Shown: one piece after another, positions 55,953 to 64,000 of the stretch
Position numbering within the stretch: position 1 is the stretch's first letter
How the letters are laid out: each line of letters begins with the position of its first letter
NCBI GenBank assembly: GCA_026391355.1
Contig: JAPLDH010000008.1
Location: 1 to 64,000, forward strand
DNA from: Bacteroidota bacterium
Lineage (GTDB): Bacteria; Bacteroidota; Bacteroidia; Bacteroidales; FEN-979
DNA: 64,000 bases
Direction of reading: 5' to 3'
The notes under the pieces: model-generated
What the model was told of the DNA's origin: nothing
The model's database searches: none
What the model saw: only the letters and a program-made list of their open reading frames with translations
Program-made: the position numbers and the translations under genes

Positions 55953-56834
55953 ATGGCTGAAATAATTCAAGAGGAAAAAGGGAAAAAAGGCGGAAAAAGA
56001 AGACCGAAAAAGCACTCAACCAGGATCGATATGACTCCCATGGTTGACCTCATGTGCCTTCTGATCACCTTTTTCATGCTTACCACCGCATTCAGCAAGC
56101 CGAAGGTAATGGTCATCACCATGCCTGAGAAGAATAAGGAAAAGGATAAGGATATTGAAGCTCCGAAAATTCCGAAGGAAAGAACCCTCAATATCCTACT
56201 GACAGAGAGCCATAAAGTGTATTACTATAATGGTCTTGCTGATCCCAAAACACCCCCTTTGCCTGCACTCGTAAAAACAGATTTCAGTAAAGATGGAATA
56301 CGTAAAGTTCTTCTTGGAAGAAATAAGGATCTTTTTACCAGGATCGTTGACTTCCATGATTCTATTACCGGAGAAAAAGTTAAAATATTCCTCTATATTG
56401 ATGACAGTCTGAAACCGGTGTTTGCCAAAGCAGGTAACCGGATGTATAAATCCAGTGACAAAGGAGCTTCCTGGACAAGTGTCCCGGGACCGCAGATCAC
56501 AGATGATGATGTTGCTGTCGCCAATCTTTTAAATCAAAGTCCAAAAACGGACCTTACTGTTCCGATGAATGGTAGAAAAAAACATTTAAATAAACGAGAA
56601 GCCAGTATCAGTGAGATCAATCCGATCGTTGATGCCGAAACAAAAAGCAGGAAAAGAGACGACATGAAACCCCATGGAACCGGTCCGTTTGTACTTATTA
56701 AAGCCGACGACAAAGTCAAGTACAGAGATATTGTAAATATTATTGATGAAATGGCTATCTGTAATATTGCCGGTTATGCAGTTGTGGAAATTTCACCCAT
56801 TGAGTTAGAGATGCTGAAGAATGCTCCCAAATAG
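55953..56834 (+). CDS. exbD: ExbD-family biopolymer transport protein (second copy)
   Basis: A 293-aa protein with a basic N-terminus (KGKKGGKRRPKKHSTR), the transmembrane segment IDMTPMVDLMCLLITFFMLT and a periplasmic domain ending PIELEMLKN. The middle loop is long and includes KSSDKGASWTSVPG, which resembles an Asp-box motif. It probably assembles with the first ExbD. Confidence 0.88.
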   Translation: MAEIIQEEKGKKGGKRRPKKHSTRIDMTPMVDLMCLLITFFMLTTAFSKPKVMVITMPEKNKEKDKDIEAPKIPKERTLNILLTESHKVYYYNGLADPKTPPLPALVKTDFSKDGIRKVLLGRNKDLFTRIVDFHDSITGEKVKIFLYIDDSLKPVFAKAGNRMYKSSDKGASWTSVPGPQITDDDVAVANLLNQSPKTDLTVPMNGRKKHLNKREASISEINPIVDAETKSRKRDDMKPHGTGPFVLIKADDKVKYRDIVNIIDEMAICNIAGYAVVEISPIELEMLKNAPK

Positions 56835-56870
56835 TTTGTTGAGAATGTAAATAAATAAAACGTATTTAAT

Positions 56871-57647
56871 ATGGCAGTTCAAAAGCAATATGTTGAGTCT
56901 TTAGAGGAAATTGTCTTTAAAAACCGCAACAAGGAATATGGGGCCTATCAACTCAGGAAAAAATACCGGAAATATGTATCTGTTAGTTTACTGATAGCGC
57001 TCCTCGCTATTGGGACTCTCATTGCCTATCCGGTTATTGCTGCATACATGGCAAAAGTCAAAACCGTGGTTGTGGATAAAGATGTTTCTGCTGAATTATT
57101 AAACATTGCAAAAACGGAAGCTCCACCTCCACCTCCACCACCTCCTCCAGCAGATGAGATCGTGAAACAAACCGCTTTCAAAGCCCCTGTCGTTAGTACC
57201 GATACGGTAGAACAAACGATGGTTTCACAGGAAGACCTTAATGCAAAACCTTCCAATACTCCTCCTCCAAGTGAGGAAGACCTGGCACCAAAAGAAGTGA
57301 AGGCGCAGGTTGTTGAACAGGTTGAAAAACCAACCCCTTTCACCGTTGTGGAGGAAATGCCCGCATTCCCGGGTGGGGAATCTGATTTGTATAAATTCAT
57401 CAGTACCAGTATAAAATACCCGGAGGAAGCAAAAGAACTTGGCATTCAGGGGAGGGTATTTGTCAACTTCGTTGTAGAAACCGATGGAAGTATCACTGAT
57501 GTGAAACTAATCCGCGGTATAGGCGGCGGTTGCGACGAAGAAGCCATCCGTGTTGTGAAAGCGATGCCCAAATGGGTCCCGGGTAAGCAACGTGGCGTTC
57601 CTGTAAGGGTTTATTTTAATCTCCCGATCAAATTCACCCTCCAGTAA
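56871..57647 (+). CDS. tonB: TonB-family energy transducer
   Basis: A 258-aa protein: cytoplasmic N-terminus, one transmembrane helix (VSVSLLIALLAIGTLIAYPV), a proline-rich spacer (APPPPPPPPPADE), and a C-terminal TonB domain. The domain contains FPGGESDLYKFISTSIKYPE, GIQGRVFVNFVVETDGSITD and VPVRVYFNLPIKFTLQ. The start (YVESLEEIVFKNRNKEYGAY) is typical of Bacteroidota TonB. It spans to outer membrane receptors such as SusC-type transporters. Confidence 0.92.
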   Translation: MAVQKQYVESLEEIVFKNRNKEYGAYQLRKKYRKYVSVSLLIALLAIGTLIAYPVIAAYMAKVKTVVVDKDVSAELLNIAKTEAPPPPPPPPPADEIVKQTAFKAPVVSTDTVEQTMVSQEDLNAKPSNTPPPSEEDLAPKEVKAQVVEQVEKPTPFTVVEEMPAFPGGESDLYKFISTSIKYPEEAKELGIQGRVFVNFVVETDGSITDVKLIRGIGGGCDEEAIRVVKAMPKWVPGKQRGVPVRVYFNLPIKFTLQ

Positions 57648-57661
57648 TTTAGAACATTTCC

Positions 57662-57725
57662 AAAAGAAACTTTTTATAACTTTGTAACGTCAATTCGTTG
57701 CAGAGAAATATAAAAAGTTTCTTTT
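57662..57725. promoter_or_regulatory. 17-bp inverted repeat overlapping the hdr promoter; possible terminator of the tonB operon
   Basis: AAAAGAAACTTTTTATA (57662-57678) and its exact reverse complement (57709-57725), with a 30-nt spacer and a T-run after the right arm. As RNA it could end the exb-tonB transcript. A -7 element TAACTTTG (57677-57684) starts inside the left arm, so the same structure may cover the start region of the hdr operon, which would allow regulator binding. The role is inferred. Confidence 0.6.
57677..57684 (+). promoter_or_regulatory. Candidate -7 element (TAACTTTG) for the hdr-flx operon
   Basis: TAnnTTTG match, giving a leader of about 100 nt before hdrC at 57798. 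No clear -33 element. Confidence 0.5.
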
Positions 57726-57797
57726 TTTTAAGACCTTATTGTTAATTAATTCACAGATCACTAATTCCGTTCTTGTAAAAGTTATCAATATAAACAG

Positions 57798-58367
57798 ATG
57801 TTAACACTTGGATTAGAAGAGAAAAACACATTTCTGGAGGCCATAAATAAAAAAAGCGGCGCAAATGTTCTTGAATGTTACCAGTGCGGGAAATGCGCTT
57901 CCACCTGTCCGGTTTCTGATTTTATGGAATTCCGGCCCAGGGTGATCATGCAGATGATCAAACTGGGAATGAAAGAAGAGGTGTGCATGACCGATTCCAT
58001 ATGGTTTTGCCTAACATGTTCGGCATGTAGTGGCCGTTGCCCGAGGGAAATCGATATTCCTGCTGTGATGGAAGCGATCCGTCATCTTACCATAGAGGAA
58101 AACTATCATCCTAAATCAAAGAAGGTAAAGGATATCCGAAAGTTCCACGAGATCTTCCTCGATATGATCAAACGGTACGGACGCAATTATGAACTTCGCA
58201 TGATGGCTGAGTTCAATATCCGTACAAGGAATCTTTTCAAGGATATGCATCTTGCTCCAAAAGCTTTATTGAAAGGGAAAATCCCCTTGGGTCACGAAAG
58301 TACCAAGAGCGCCAAAGCCATTAGGAAAATGTATGAGATGGCAGAAAAGCTGGAGAAAAGTAAGTAA
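57798..58367 (+). CDS. hdrC: HdrC-like heterodisulfide reductase subunit (two 4Fe-4S clusters)
   Basis: A 189-aa iron-sulfur protein with two cluster motifs, CYQCGKCASTCPVSDF near residue 27 and CLTCSACSGRCPREIDI near residue 74, followed by the helical tail of the HdrC family. It passes electrons between HdrA and HdrB. It is the first gene of an operon with hdrB (33 bp later), hdrA, flxD and flx genes. The order hdrC-hdrB-hdrA-mvhD is that of bacterial Flx-Hdr clusters. Confidence 0.92.
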   Translation: MLTLGLEEKNTFLEAINKKSGANVLECYQCGKCASTCPVSDFMEFRPRVIMQMIKLGMKEEVCMTDSIWFCLTCSACSGRCPREIDIPAVMEAIRHLTIEENYHPKSKKVKDIRKFHEIFLDMIKRYGRNYELRMMAEFNIRTRNLFKDMHLAPKALLKGKIPLGHESTKSAKAIRKMYEMAEKLEKSK

Positions 58368-58400
58368 TCCTGTTCCACAAAAAAAAATTCGATTCAATTT

Positions 58401-59345
58401 ATGAAGAAGCTGACCTATTTCCCCGGTTGTTCGGCTCATGGTACCAGTGAAGAGTTTGATCATACGCTAAAGCTTGTGATGAAAACGCTGGACGTTGAGA
58501 TGGAAGAGATCCCGGATTGGAATTGTTGCGGCGCTACTTCCGCCCATGTCATGACAGAAAACCTGGCCTACGCTTTACCCTTGCGTAACCTGGTCCTGGC
58601 GGAAAAGTTCACCGGCAACATCATGGGAATTGCATGTGCATCCTGCTATTCAAGGATGAAAACAACCAAAGTTCATATGGATGAGAATCCTGAGCTTGCC
58701 AAAAAGATCAATTCCACCATTATTCAGGAAGGAAACTACACAGGCCGTGTAGAGGTAAAATCAATGCTCCAATACTGCTACGAAGATATTGGCCTGGAAA
58801 CCATAAAAAGTAAAGTAACCAAATCATTGGCCGGTTTAAAAGTGGCTTGTTATTATGGATGCCTGCTGACCCGGCCCAAAGGGATCACGAAATTCGACTC
58901 CCCTGAATACCCTGTTTCCATGGATCAGATCATGGAGGCGCTGGGCGCTGAAGCAGTCGAGTTTGACTTCAAAACGGAATGTTGCGGGGCATCCTTTTCC
59001 ATTTCAGATACGGAAATCGTCGAATCGCTTACAGGCAAGATCCTGGAGGTAGCAAAAGAAAGCGGAGCCCACCTGATCGTTGTAGCCTGTCCTTTGTGTC
59101 AGTCGAACCTCGATATGCGTCAACCTGATATCGAAAAACACCAGGGAAAGTCATTCCGGTTGCCGGTGATGTACCTAACCCAGTTGATGGCGCTTGCCTT
59201 CGGTTATCCGGAATCAGATATGCGACTAAAAAAGCATATTGTTCCCGTGGAAGAAGCGCTTTCAAACATCGGAAAAATTCAGGAACCACCTCCTAAAGTA
59301 ACGAAAACCAAAAAAGCTGTTTCAGCAGAAAGCGAGGTAGAATAA
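58401..59345 (+). CDS. hdrB: HdrB-like heterodisulfide reductase catalytic subunit
   Basis: A 314-aa protein with two complete CCG domains. The first is C10, C42-C43, C79, C82 (C-X31-CC-X35-CxxC). The second is C154, C194-C195, C230, C233. In methanogen HdrB these ligands bind two noncubane 4Fe-4S clusters that reduce a disulfide. Both sets are intact, so the protein should be active on some disulfide; which one is not known, as no DsrC is in the window. The stop overlaps the hdrA start by one base. Confidence 0.92.
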   Translation: MKKLTYFPGCSAHGTSEEFDHTLKLVMKTLDVEMEEIPDWNCCGATSAHVMTENLAYALPLRNLVLAEKFTGNIMGIACASCYSRMKTTKVHMDENPELAKKINSTIIQEGNYTGRVEVKSMLQYCYEDIGLETIKSKVTKSLAGLKVACYYGCLLTRPKGITKFDSPEYPVSMDQIMEALGAEAVEFDFKTECCGASFSISDTEIVESLTGKILEVAKESGAHLIVVACPLCQSNLDMRQPDIEKHQGKSFRLPVMYLTQLMALAFGYPESDMRLKKHIVPVEEALSNIGKIQEPPPKVTKTKKAVSAESEVE

Positions 59346-61318
59346 TGGCCAGAGTAGGTGTTTTCACTTGTTTTTGCGGCGCCAATATAGCCGATTTTGT
59401 TGATGTACCCAGGGTTGTCGAGGAAACCAGGAAGATCAGGGAAGTAAGATGTTCCATCGAATACAAATATATGTGTTCGGATCCAGGGCAGCAGATGATC
59501 CGTGATGCCATTGTTCAGCAAAGACTGACCTCGGTTGTGGTGGCAGCATGTTCTCCCCGGATGCATGAAAAAACCTTCCGGAAAGCTTTGTCCGATGCTG
59601 GTATGAATCCTTACCTGCTGGAAGTTGCCAATATCAGGGAACATTCTTCCTGGGTTCACCAGAAGGATAAAAAAGCGGCTACAGATAAAGCAATCGACCT
59701 GATCCGTATGGCGGTTGCTAAATCCATTGCAAACGAACAGCTATATGAGATCTCCGTTCCCGTGACCAAGCGTGCGTTGGTGATCGGTGGAGGCATTGCA
59801 GGTATCCAGGCAGCCCTCGATATCGCTGACGCCAGGATCCCGGTAACCCTTGTTGAAAAAAGCCCTTCCATCGGTGGACGCATGGCCCAATTGGATGAGA
59901 CTTTCCCGACGCTCGACTGCTCACAGTGTATCCTTACACCCAAAATGGTGGATGTGGCTTCACACCCCTATATTGAGCTCATTCCCTATTCCGAAGTGAT
60001 AGAACTCGATGGTTTTGTTGGAAACTATAAAGCCAAGATCAGGAAGAAAGCCTCCTATGTCAATTTTGCAAACTGTACTGGTTGTGGGGCCTGCTGGCAA
60101 AAATGCCCGGTGAAGGTTCCGAATGAGTACAACATGAATATCGATAAAAGGAAGGCCATCTATACACCTTTTCCCCAGGCTGTTCCAAATAAACCGGTCA
60201 TCGATGCAGCGCATTGCACAATGCTGCTGAAAGGAAAATGCGGGATTTGCGCGAAGGTTTGCGAAAAAGGTGCCATCGATTTCAAGATGCAGGATGAAAT
60301 TATTGAACGGGAGATTGGTGCGGTAGTGGTAGCGACCGGTTATGATCTCTGGGATCCAAAACCTTACGAAGAATATGGTGTTGGACGTTATAAGGACATC
60401 ATTACCTCTCTGGAATTTGAGCGGATGGTTTCTGCAAATGGCCCGACTGGAGGTGTTCCACAGAGGCCTTCTGACGGTAAAGTGCCCAAGACCGTTGTTT
60501 TCATCAAATGTATCGGTTCCCGCGACGAAGCCAAAGGAATTGAATACTGCTCGAAGATTTGTTGCATGTACACTGCAAAACACGCAATCCTCCTGCATCA
60601 CAAAGTGCATGATTCCCATGCATATATCTTCTATATGGATATCCGTGCCGCAGGTAAGGGATACGAGGAATTTGTTAAAAAAGCGCAGGTTGATACTGCT
60701 GCCACCTATCTCCGGGGAAGGGTTTCAAAAATTTATAAGAAAGGGGATAAGCTGATGGTAAGGGGCGAAGATGCCCAGATCGGACAACTGGTAGAAGTAG
60801 AGGCTGATCTTGTTGTGCTTGCTACTGCTATCATTGCACCTAAAGATAACCCGAACCTTGCAAGGCTGCTGGGTATTTCCTATGATAAATACGGTTACTT
60901 GTCGGAAGCTCATCCGAAATTGCGGCCTGTCGAAACGGCAAAAGCTGGTATTTTCCTGGCAGGCTGCACGCAGGCACCCAAAGATATTCCCGATACCGTA
61001 GCCCAGGCATCAGCATGTGCCGCCAAGGTATGTGGCCTCTTTTCAGGGGATACAATGAAAAAGGACCCGATGGTCTCAAAAGTGAATACAGAATTTTGTT
61101 CGGGTTGCCAGAATTGTGTCACAGTATGTCCCTATGGCGCCATTGTTACAGAAGAGATCCCGATGGGTCATGGTTCCAAGGAGATGCGCGTTGTTTCAAA
61201 AGTCAACGAAGGTGTTTGCCAGGGATGCGGGTCATGCGTGGCCATCTGCCGCAGCATGGCAATCAACCTGTCCGGTTTTACAGATCCTCAAATCATTAAC
61301 GAGATAGTTGCAATCTAA
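59345..61318 (+). CDS. hdrA: HdrA-like FAD-containing electron-bifurcating subunit
   Basis: A 657-aa protein. The N-terminal part has CFCGANIADFVDV with Cys 9, 11, 36 and 44. The FAD-binding GGGIAGIQAALDIA is at about residues 148-161. An inserted ferredoxin-like part has CTGCGACWQKCP (244-254) and CGICAKVCEKGA (299-306), and the C-terminal ferredoxin part has CSGCQNCVTVCPYGA and CQGCGSCVAICRSMA. HdrA holds the bifurcating flavin in methanogens. It has the fused C-terminal ferredoxin, and the partner flxD starts on its stop (TAATG). Confidence 0.93.
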   Translation: MARVGVFTCFCGANIADFVDVPRVVEETRKIREVRCSIEYKYMCSDPGQQMIRDAIVQQRLTSVVVAACSPRMHEKTFRKALSDAGMNPYLLEVANIREHSSWVHQKDKKAATDKAIDLIRMAVAKSIANEQLYEISVPVTKRALVIGGGIAGIQAALDIADARIPVTLVEKSPSIGGRMAQLDETFPTLDCSQCILTPKMVDVASHPYIELIPYSEVIELDGFVGNYKAKIRKKASYVNFANCTGCGACWQKCPVKVPNEYNMNIDKRKAIYTPFPQAVPNKPVIDAAHCTMLLKGKCGICAKVCEKGAIDFKMQDEIIEREIGAVVVATGYDLWDPKPYEEYGVGRYKDIITSLEFERMVSANGPTGGVPQRPSDGKVPKTVVFIKCIGSRDEAKGIEYCSKICCMYTAKHAILLHHKVHDSHAYIFYMDIRAAGKGYEEFVKKAQVDTAATYLRGRVSKIYKKGDKLMVRGEDAQIGQLVEVEADLVVLATAIIAPKDNPNLARLLGISYDKYGYLSEAHPKLRPVETAKAGIFLAGCTQAPKDIPDTVAQASACAAKVCGLFSGDTMKKDPMVSKVNTEFCSGCQNCVTVCPYGAIVTEEIPMGHGSKEMRVVSKVNEGVCQGCGSCVAICRSMAINLSGFTDPQIINEIVAI

Positions 61319-61809
61319 TGGAAACTGAAGTAAAAGAAACGAAAGGTCAAGTGGTTAGCGCGGAGAATCCCGGTATTGTTGCTCCTGCGGACTGGCAGCC
61401 GGTAATCATGGGGATCCTGTGTAACTGGTGTTCCTATGCCGGTTCCGACCTTACCGGAACATCGCGTATCCAGTATCCGCCGAATATCCGGATCATCAGG
61501 GTACCTTGTTCATCCAGGGTCGATCCCTGGTTCATCATCAAATCCCTGCAGACTTCTGCCGATGGGGTACTTATATCGGGTTGTCACCCTGGCGATTGCC
61601 ATTATATTTCGGGCAATTATTATGCACGGAGACGATTTCTCGTGACGAAAAAGCTGCTGAATTTTGTCGGGTACCATGAGAATAGGATTCAGTTTTCCTG
61701 GGTTTCCGCAGCAGAGGGACCGAAATTTGCCAAAGTCGTGGCAAAAGTCACCGAAGATATCAAGAAACTTGGACCTCTTCACAAATATAAAAAGGAGAAT
61801 CTGAAATAA
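61318..61809 (+). CDS. flxD: MvhD/FlxD-type iron-sulfur subunit
   Basis: A 163-aa protein of the MvhD family (hydrogenase iron-sulfur subunit, 2Fe-2S). The five conserved cysteines are C35 and C38 (ILCNWCSYAG), C64 (RVPCSSRVDP), C89 and C94 (SGCHPGDCHY). In methanogens MvhD links the hydrogenase to HdrA; here it would link the Flx module to HdrA. One-base overlaps with both neighbours indicate tight coupling. Confidence 0.9.
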   Translation: METEVKETKGQVVSAENPGIVAPADWQPVIMGILCNWCSYAGSDLTGTSRIQYPPNIRIIRVPCSSRVDPWFIIKSLQTSADGVLISGCHPGDCHYISGNYYARRRFLVTKKLLNFVGYHENRIQFSWVSAAEGPKFAKVVAKVTEDIKKLGPLHKYKKENLK

Positions 61810-62660
61810 TGGACTATACAAAACAAATCCAGGAAATCGCATCGAAACTGTTTGCTGAAGAAAAGATAGATATCTTTATCGGTTACCGGCAAAACGCTTT
61901 CGATGACAACCAGGTACCCATTTTGGTTACCGTCCCTGCCGATGTTCCTAATCTCATTTTTACCGATAAATCGGTACTGAACCTGACCAACTACCTGAAA
62001 TTTGAGCATACACGGAACAAAAGGGTGGGTATTGTTGTGAAAGGCTGCGACAGCAGGGCCTTGAATATGTTATTGACCGAGAGCCAGGTGAAACGCGAAA
62101 ACCTTTATGTGATCGGCATCAATTGCACAGGCGTATTGAACGAAAAAGGCGAAAAAGCCCAGAACTGCCTTGAATGTGTGATGCCGGATGCCGTGGTGTA
62201 CGATGAAATGATCGGAACCCCTTCAGGGAAGAAGGAATATTCTGTGAATGTGGATGTAAAAGAACTGGCAGCAAAAGGGCTGGTCGAACGTGGCGAATAT
62301 TTCCAGGAAATATTTGAGAACTGCATTAGGTGTAATGCCTGCCGCCATTCCTGTCCGTTGTGCTATTGCACTAAATGTTGCATTGACCAGGAGTCGGCTG
62401 TTCTGTACAATGGCTCAAACACACCCTCCAGTGCTTTTCATGCATTGATGACATGGTCGTTGCACCTGGCCGGCCGCTGCGTGGATTGCAGGAACTGTGA
62501 AAAGGCCTGTCCCAGTCATCTCCCGTTGCATCTCCTGCATAAGCAGAACGAGATGGTCATCTACGAAAACTTCCAGCAACACCTGGCGGGAATGGAGAAG
62601 GACGACCGGGGTGCATTTTACAAATACAGCATGAAAGATCCAGATGATTTTATAATGTAA
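61809..62660 (+). CDS. Flx-type iron-sulfur protein with CoF420-dehydrogenase beta-like N-terminus
   Basis: A 283-aa protein. The N-terminal half (VGIVVKGCDSRALNMLLTES) resembles the beta subunit of F420 hydrogenases/dehydrogenases. The C-terminal half has two cluster motifs, CIRCNACRHSCPLCYC with a following CC, and CVDCRNCEKACPSHL. It corresponds to FlxB or FlxC of the Flx module; I cannot assign which with certainty. In the operon it follows flxD by overlap and precedes the 348-aa flx protein. Confidence 0.8.
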   Translation: MDYTKQIQEIASKLFAEEKIDIFIGYRQNAFDDNQVPILVTVPADVPNLIFTDKSVLNLTNYLKFEHTRNKRVGIVVKGCDSRALNMLLTESQVKRENLYVIGINCTGVLNEKGEKAQNCLECVMPDAVVYDEMIGTPSGKKEYSVNVDVKELAAKGLVERGEYFQEIFENCIRCNACRHSCPLCYCTKCCIDQESAVLYNGSNTPSSAFHALMTWSLHLAGRCVDCRNCEKACPSHLPLHLLHKQNEMVIYENFQQHLAGMEKDDRGAFYKYSMKDPDDFIM

Positions 62661-62668
62661 TTCAACAC

Positions 62669-63715
62669 TTGATTATGAACTTTTCAGTTTTCGAAACAGA
62701 TAAAAACGGCCTGCAGAAGTTTTACGAAGAGACCATTGCGAAAAATGAGACTTATGCCCCGGTTGAAAAATTCGGGAAATATGACTATAAAAAGGTCTCA
62801 GCACTTCCGGAATGTGATCCCGATTCACCTATCAGCCTTACCATGAGTGTGAAACCCCTGTTTTTTCCGCGGTCTTCAAAGATCATGAAATATGAGGAGA
62901 ACAGGGAAGGGACGATCATCACCGAAACAGATGAAGATCCGTTGGCAGGAAAAAGAGTAATACTGGGTGTAAAACATTGTGATGCCAGAGGTTTACAGGT
63001 GCTTGATAGGGTATATAAATGGGATTACATCGATGCAGACTACCAGAAAAGAAGAGAAAATTCGGTGATCATTTCCACCCGTTGCAATAAAGCCGATGTA
63101 AATTGTTTCTGCACCTCACTTGATTATGATGTGGAAAATTCTGATGCCCATGATATCCGGATTATCAATGGATTGAACGAAAAGATTTATATTCAGGCAG
63201 TAACGGAAAAGGGAGAGGATTTGTTGAAGGGAGTTCCCGGTTTGCAGTTCTCAGTTTGCAGTTCTGAGGTAGCAGGAGAAGAGAGTGCAAAGCATTTCAA
63301 GGCATTTGATTCATCCTTTCGCCTGAAGATGAACTACAAGGAGGTCAATGAGAAGCTTCAGAATTCATTTGATTCGCCGGAATTTGACCCTGCCTCAAAG
63401 AATTGTATCAGTTGCAATACATGCGCTTTTATTTGCCCGACATGTCATTGTTTCAAGATCACCGATGAGAAAATTAAAGACACGGGGATTCGCTATAAAA
63501 GCTACGATTCATGCAACAATGGCTATTTCACCCTGATGGCCGGCGGGCATAATCCGCGACCTGTCAAATACCGCAGATGGCGCCAGCGTGCTATGCATAA
63601 ATTTGTTTATTATAAGGAACGATTTGGAGTAAACCTATGCGTGGGTTGCGGCCATTGTGCAATCTCATGCCCTGTGAATATCAGCATTTTTGATGTTGTA
63701 AACCAAGTAGTTTAG
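62669..63715 (+). CDS. Flx-type 4Fe-4S protein, AsrA/sulfhydrogenase beta-like
   Basis: A 348-aa protein similar to the beta subunit of sulfhydrogenases and AsrA. GVKHCDARGLQVLDRVYKWD is the family segment in the N-terminal domain, and the C-terminal half has CISCNTCAFICPTCHCFKI and CVGCGHCAISCPVNI. It is the probable electron relay from FlxA. Residues GLQFSVCSSE come from a short-word array (63239-63269) and look like an in-frame insertion. A Met one codon further in is an alternative start. Confidence 0.8.
   Translation: MIMNFSVFETDKNGLQKFYEETIAKNETYAPVEKFGKYDYKKVSALPECDPDSPISLTMSVKPLFFPRSSKIMKYEENREGTIITETDEDPLAGKRVILGVKHCDARGLQVLDRVYKWDYIDADYQKRRENSVIISTRCNKADVNCFCTSLDYDVENSDAHDIRIINGLNEKIYIQAVTEKGEDLLKGVPGLQFSVCSSEVAGEESAKHFKAFDSSFRLKMNYKEVNEKLQNSFDSPEFDPASKNCISCNTCAFICPTCHCFKITDEKIKDTGIRYKSYDSCNNGYFTLMAGGHNPRPVKYRRWRQRAMHKFVYYKERFGVNLCVGCGHCAISCPVNISIFDVVNQVV
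63239..63269. repeat. Tandem word array (AACTG family) inside a flx gene
   Basis: GTTTGCAGTTCTCAGTTTGC then AGTTCTGAGG; period about 7-8 bp. It belongs to the family at 39159 and 41204 and is in frame and stop-free in the coding frame. Confidence 0.7.
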
Positions 63716-63735
63716 CAGCCCCACTCCTCACCCCT

Positions 63736-63747
63736 CCCCAATTGGGG
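63736..63747. repeat. C-run/G-run palindrome between flx genes
   Basis: CCCCAATTGGGG within a C-rich and then G-rich stretch (63731-63764). It is the same kind as the hairpins at 25721 and 26887 and sits between two operon genes. Confidence 0.65.
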
Positions 63748-63778
63748 AAGGGAAGGGTTGGGGAAACACATAAAATAT

Positions 63779-64000
63779 ATGGAACAGTTATTAGTACCTG
63801 CACTTTGCAAAATTGATAAGATTATCGAGGAAACACCCGATGTTCTGACATACCGGTTGATTTTCAAAGACCCGGAAATGTTCGGGAAATTCAAATGGCT
63901 TCCGGGCCAGTTTGTAGAATTCTCATTGCTTGGCCGCGGTGAGTGTACATTCTGCATTTCTTCGTCGGTTACCCGTCCCGGTTATTTCGACTGTTCCATA
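63779..64000 (+). CDS. flxA: FlxA-like FAD/NAD-binding reductase, start only
   Basis: The first 74 codons of a protein that begins MEQLLVPALCKIDKIIEETP, then TYRLIFKD, FKWLPGQFVEFSLLGRGECT and FCISSSVTRPG. This is the ferredoxin-reductase-type FAD-binding start of the sulfhydrogenase gamma/AsrB/FlxA family, where PGQF and the following C/S-containing segment contact the flavin. The NAD-binding part lies right of the window. FlxA should take electrons from NADH in the Flx-Hdr complex. Start by ATG at 63779. Confidence 0.85.
   Translation, partial: MEQLLVPALCKIDKIIEETPDVLTYRLIFKDPEMFGKFKWLPGQFVEFSLLGRGECTFCISSSVTRPGYFDCSI

Overview
The window comes from a member of the Bacteroidota, most likely an anaerobic Bacteroidales-like lineage. 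The evidence is: several candidate promoters with the Bacteroidota -7 element (TAnnTTTG), a nuoA-B-C-D-H-I-J-K-L-M-N operon without nuoE/F/G, an atpB-E-F-H-A-G cluster without the beta and epsilon genes, an exbB-exbD-exbD-tonB operon fed by a PstS-like lipoprotein and a TPR protein, and surface proteins with IgGFc-binding, Ig-like, FISUMP and DUF7948 modules. No rRNA, tRNA or CRISPR array was seen.

Layout. 1-900: the 3' end of a group II intron (+), a small lipoprotein gene bounded by a 24-bp inverted repeat, and a decayed group II intron 3' end on the other strand. 0.95-11.7 kb: hemW, an orphan histidine kinase, a LolA-like protein, a large Asp-box beta-propeller protein, GDP-mannose synthesis, a SprT-like protein coupled to a tiny cysteine-rich lipoprotein, and mlaE-mlaF-cvpA. 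11.7-12.75 kb: a patchwork of gene fragments (DUF7948, ORF6N) next to a DUF4160/DUF2442 pair. 12.8-23.5 kb: envelope polysaccharide genes (GT9, GT2, O-antigen ligase), pgk, a lipid kinase, ispG, tsaB and an adaptor/TolC efflux pair. 23.7-40.7 kb: ATP synthase and 11-subunit complex I operons, separated by a DUF3109 gene and a four-helix-bundle gene that sits between inverted arrays of a short repeat. 41.3-51.4 kb: an accessory island framed by two 41-bp near-identical direct repeats that also carry promoters. It holds an MNT/HEPN pair (HEPN internally deleted), two decayed copies of a large FISUMP surface protein, an AAA_14/DUF4143 ATPase and a shortened DUF4160 gene. 51.5-57.6 kb: the TonB energising operon. 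57.8-64.0 kb: hdrC-hdrB-hdrA-flxD, two Flx-type iron-sulfur proteins and the start of flxA, cut by the window edge.

How the genes may work together. The hdr/flx cluster looks like a flavin-based electron-bifurcating HdrABC-FlxABCD complex, which in sulfate reducers links NADH to ferredoxin and a disulfide. With a complex I lacking its NADH-input module and a proton-type ATP synthase, this suggests an anaerobic ferredoxin-centred energy economy. That link is inference.

The most unusual feature is a set of short (7-15 bp period) degenerate tandem 'word' arrays of several unrelated sequence families. They lie between genes, at gene ends and, in frame, inside hemW, ispG, tsaB and a flx gene. Some occur as inverted pairs around a gene.
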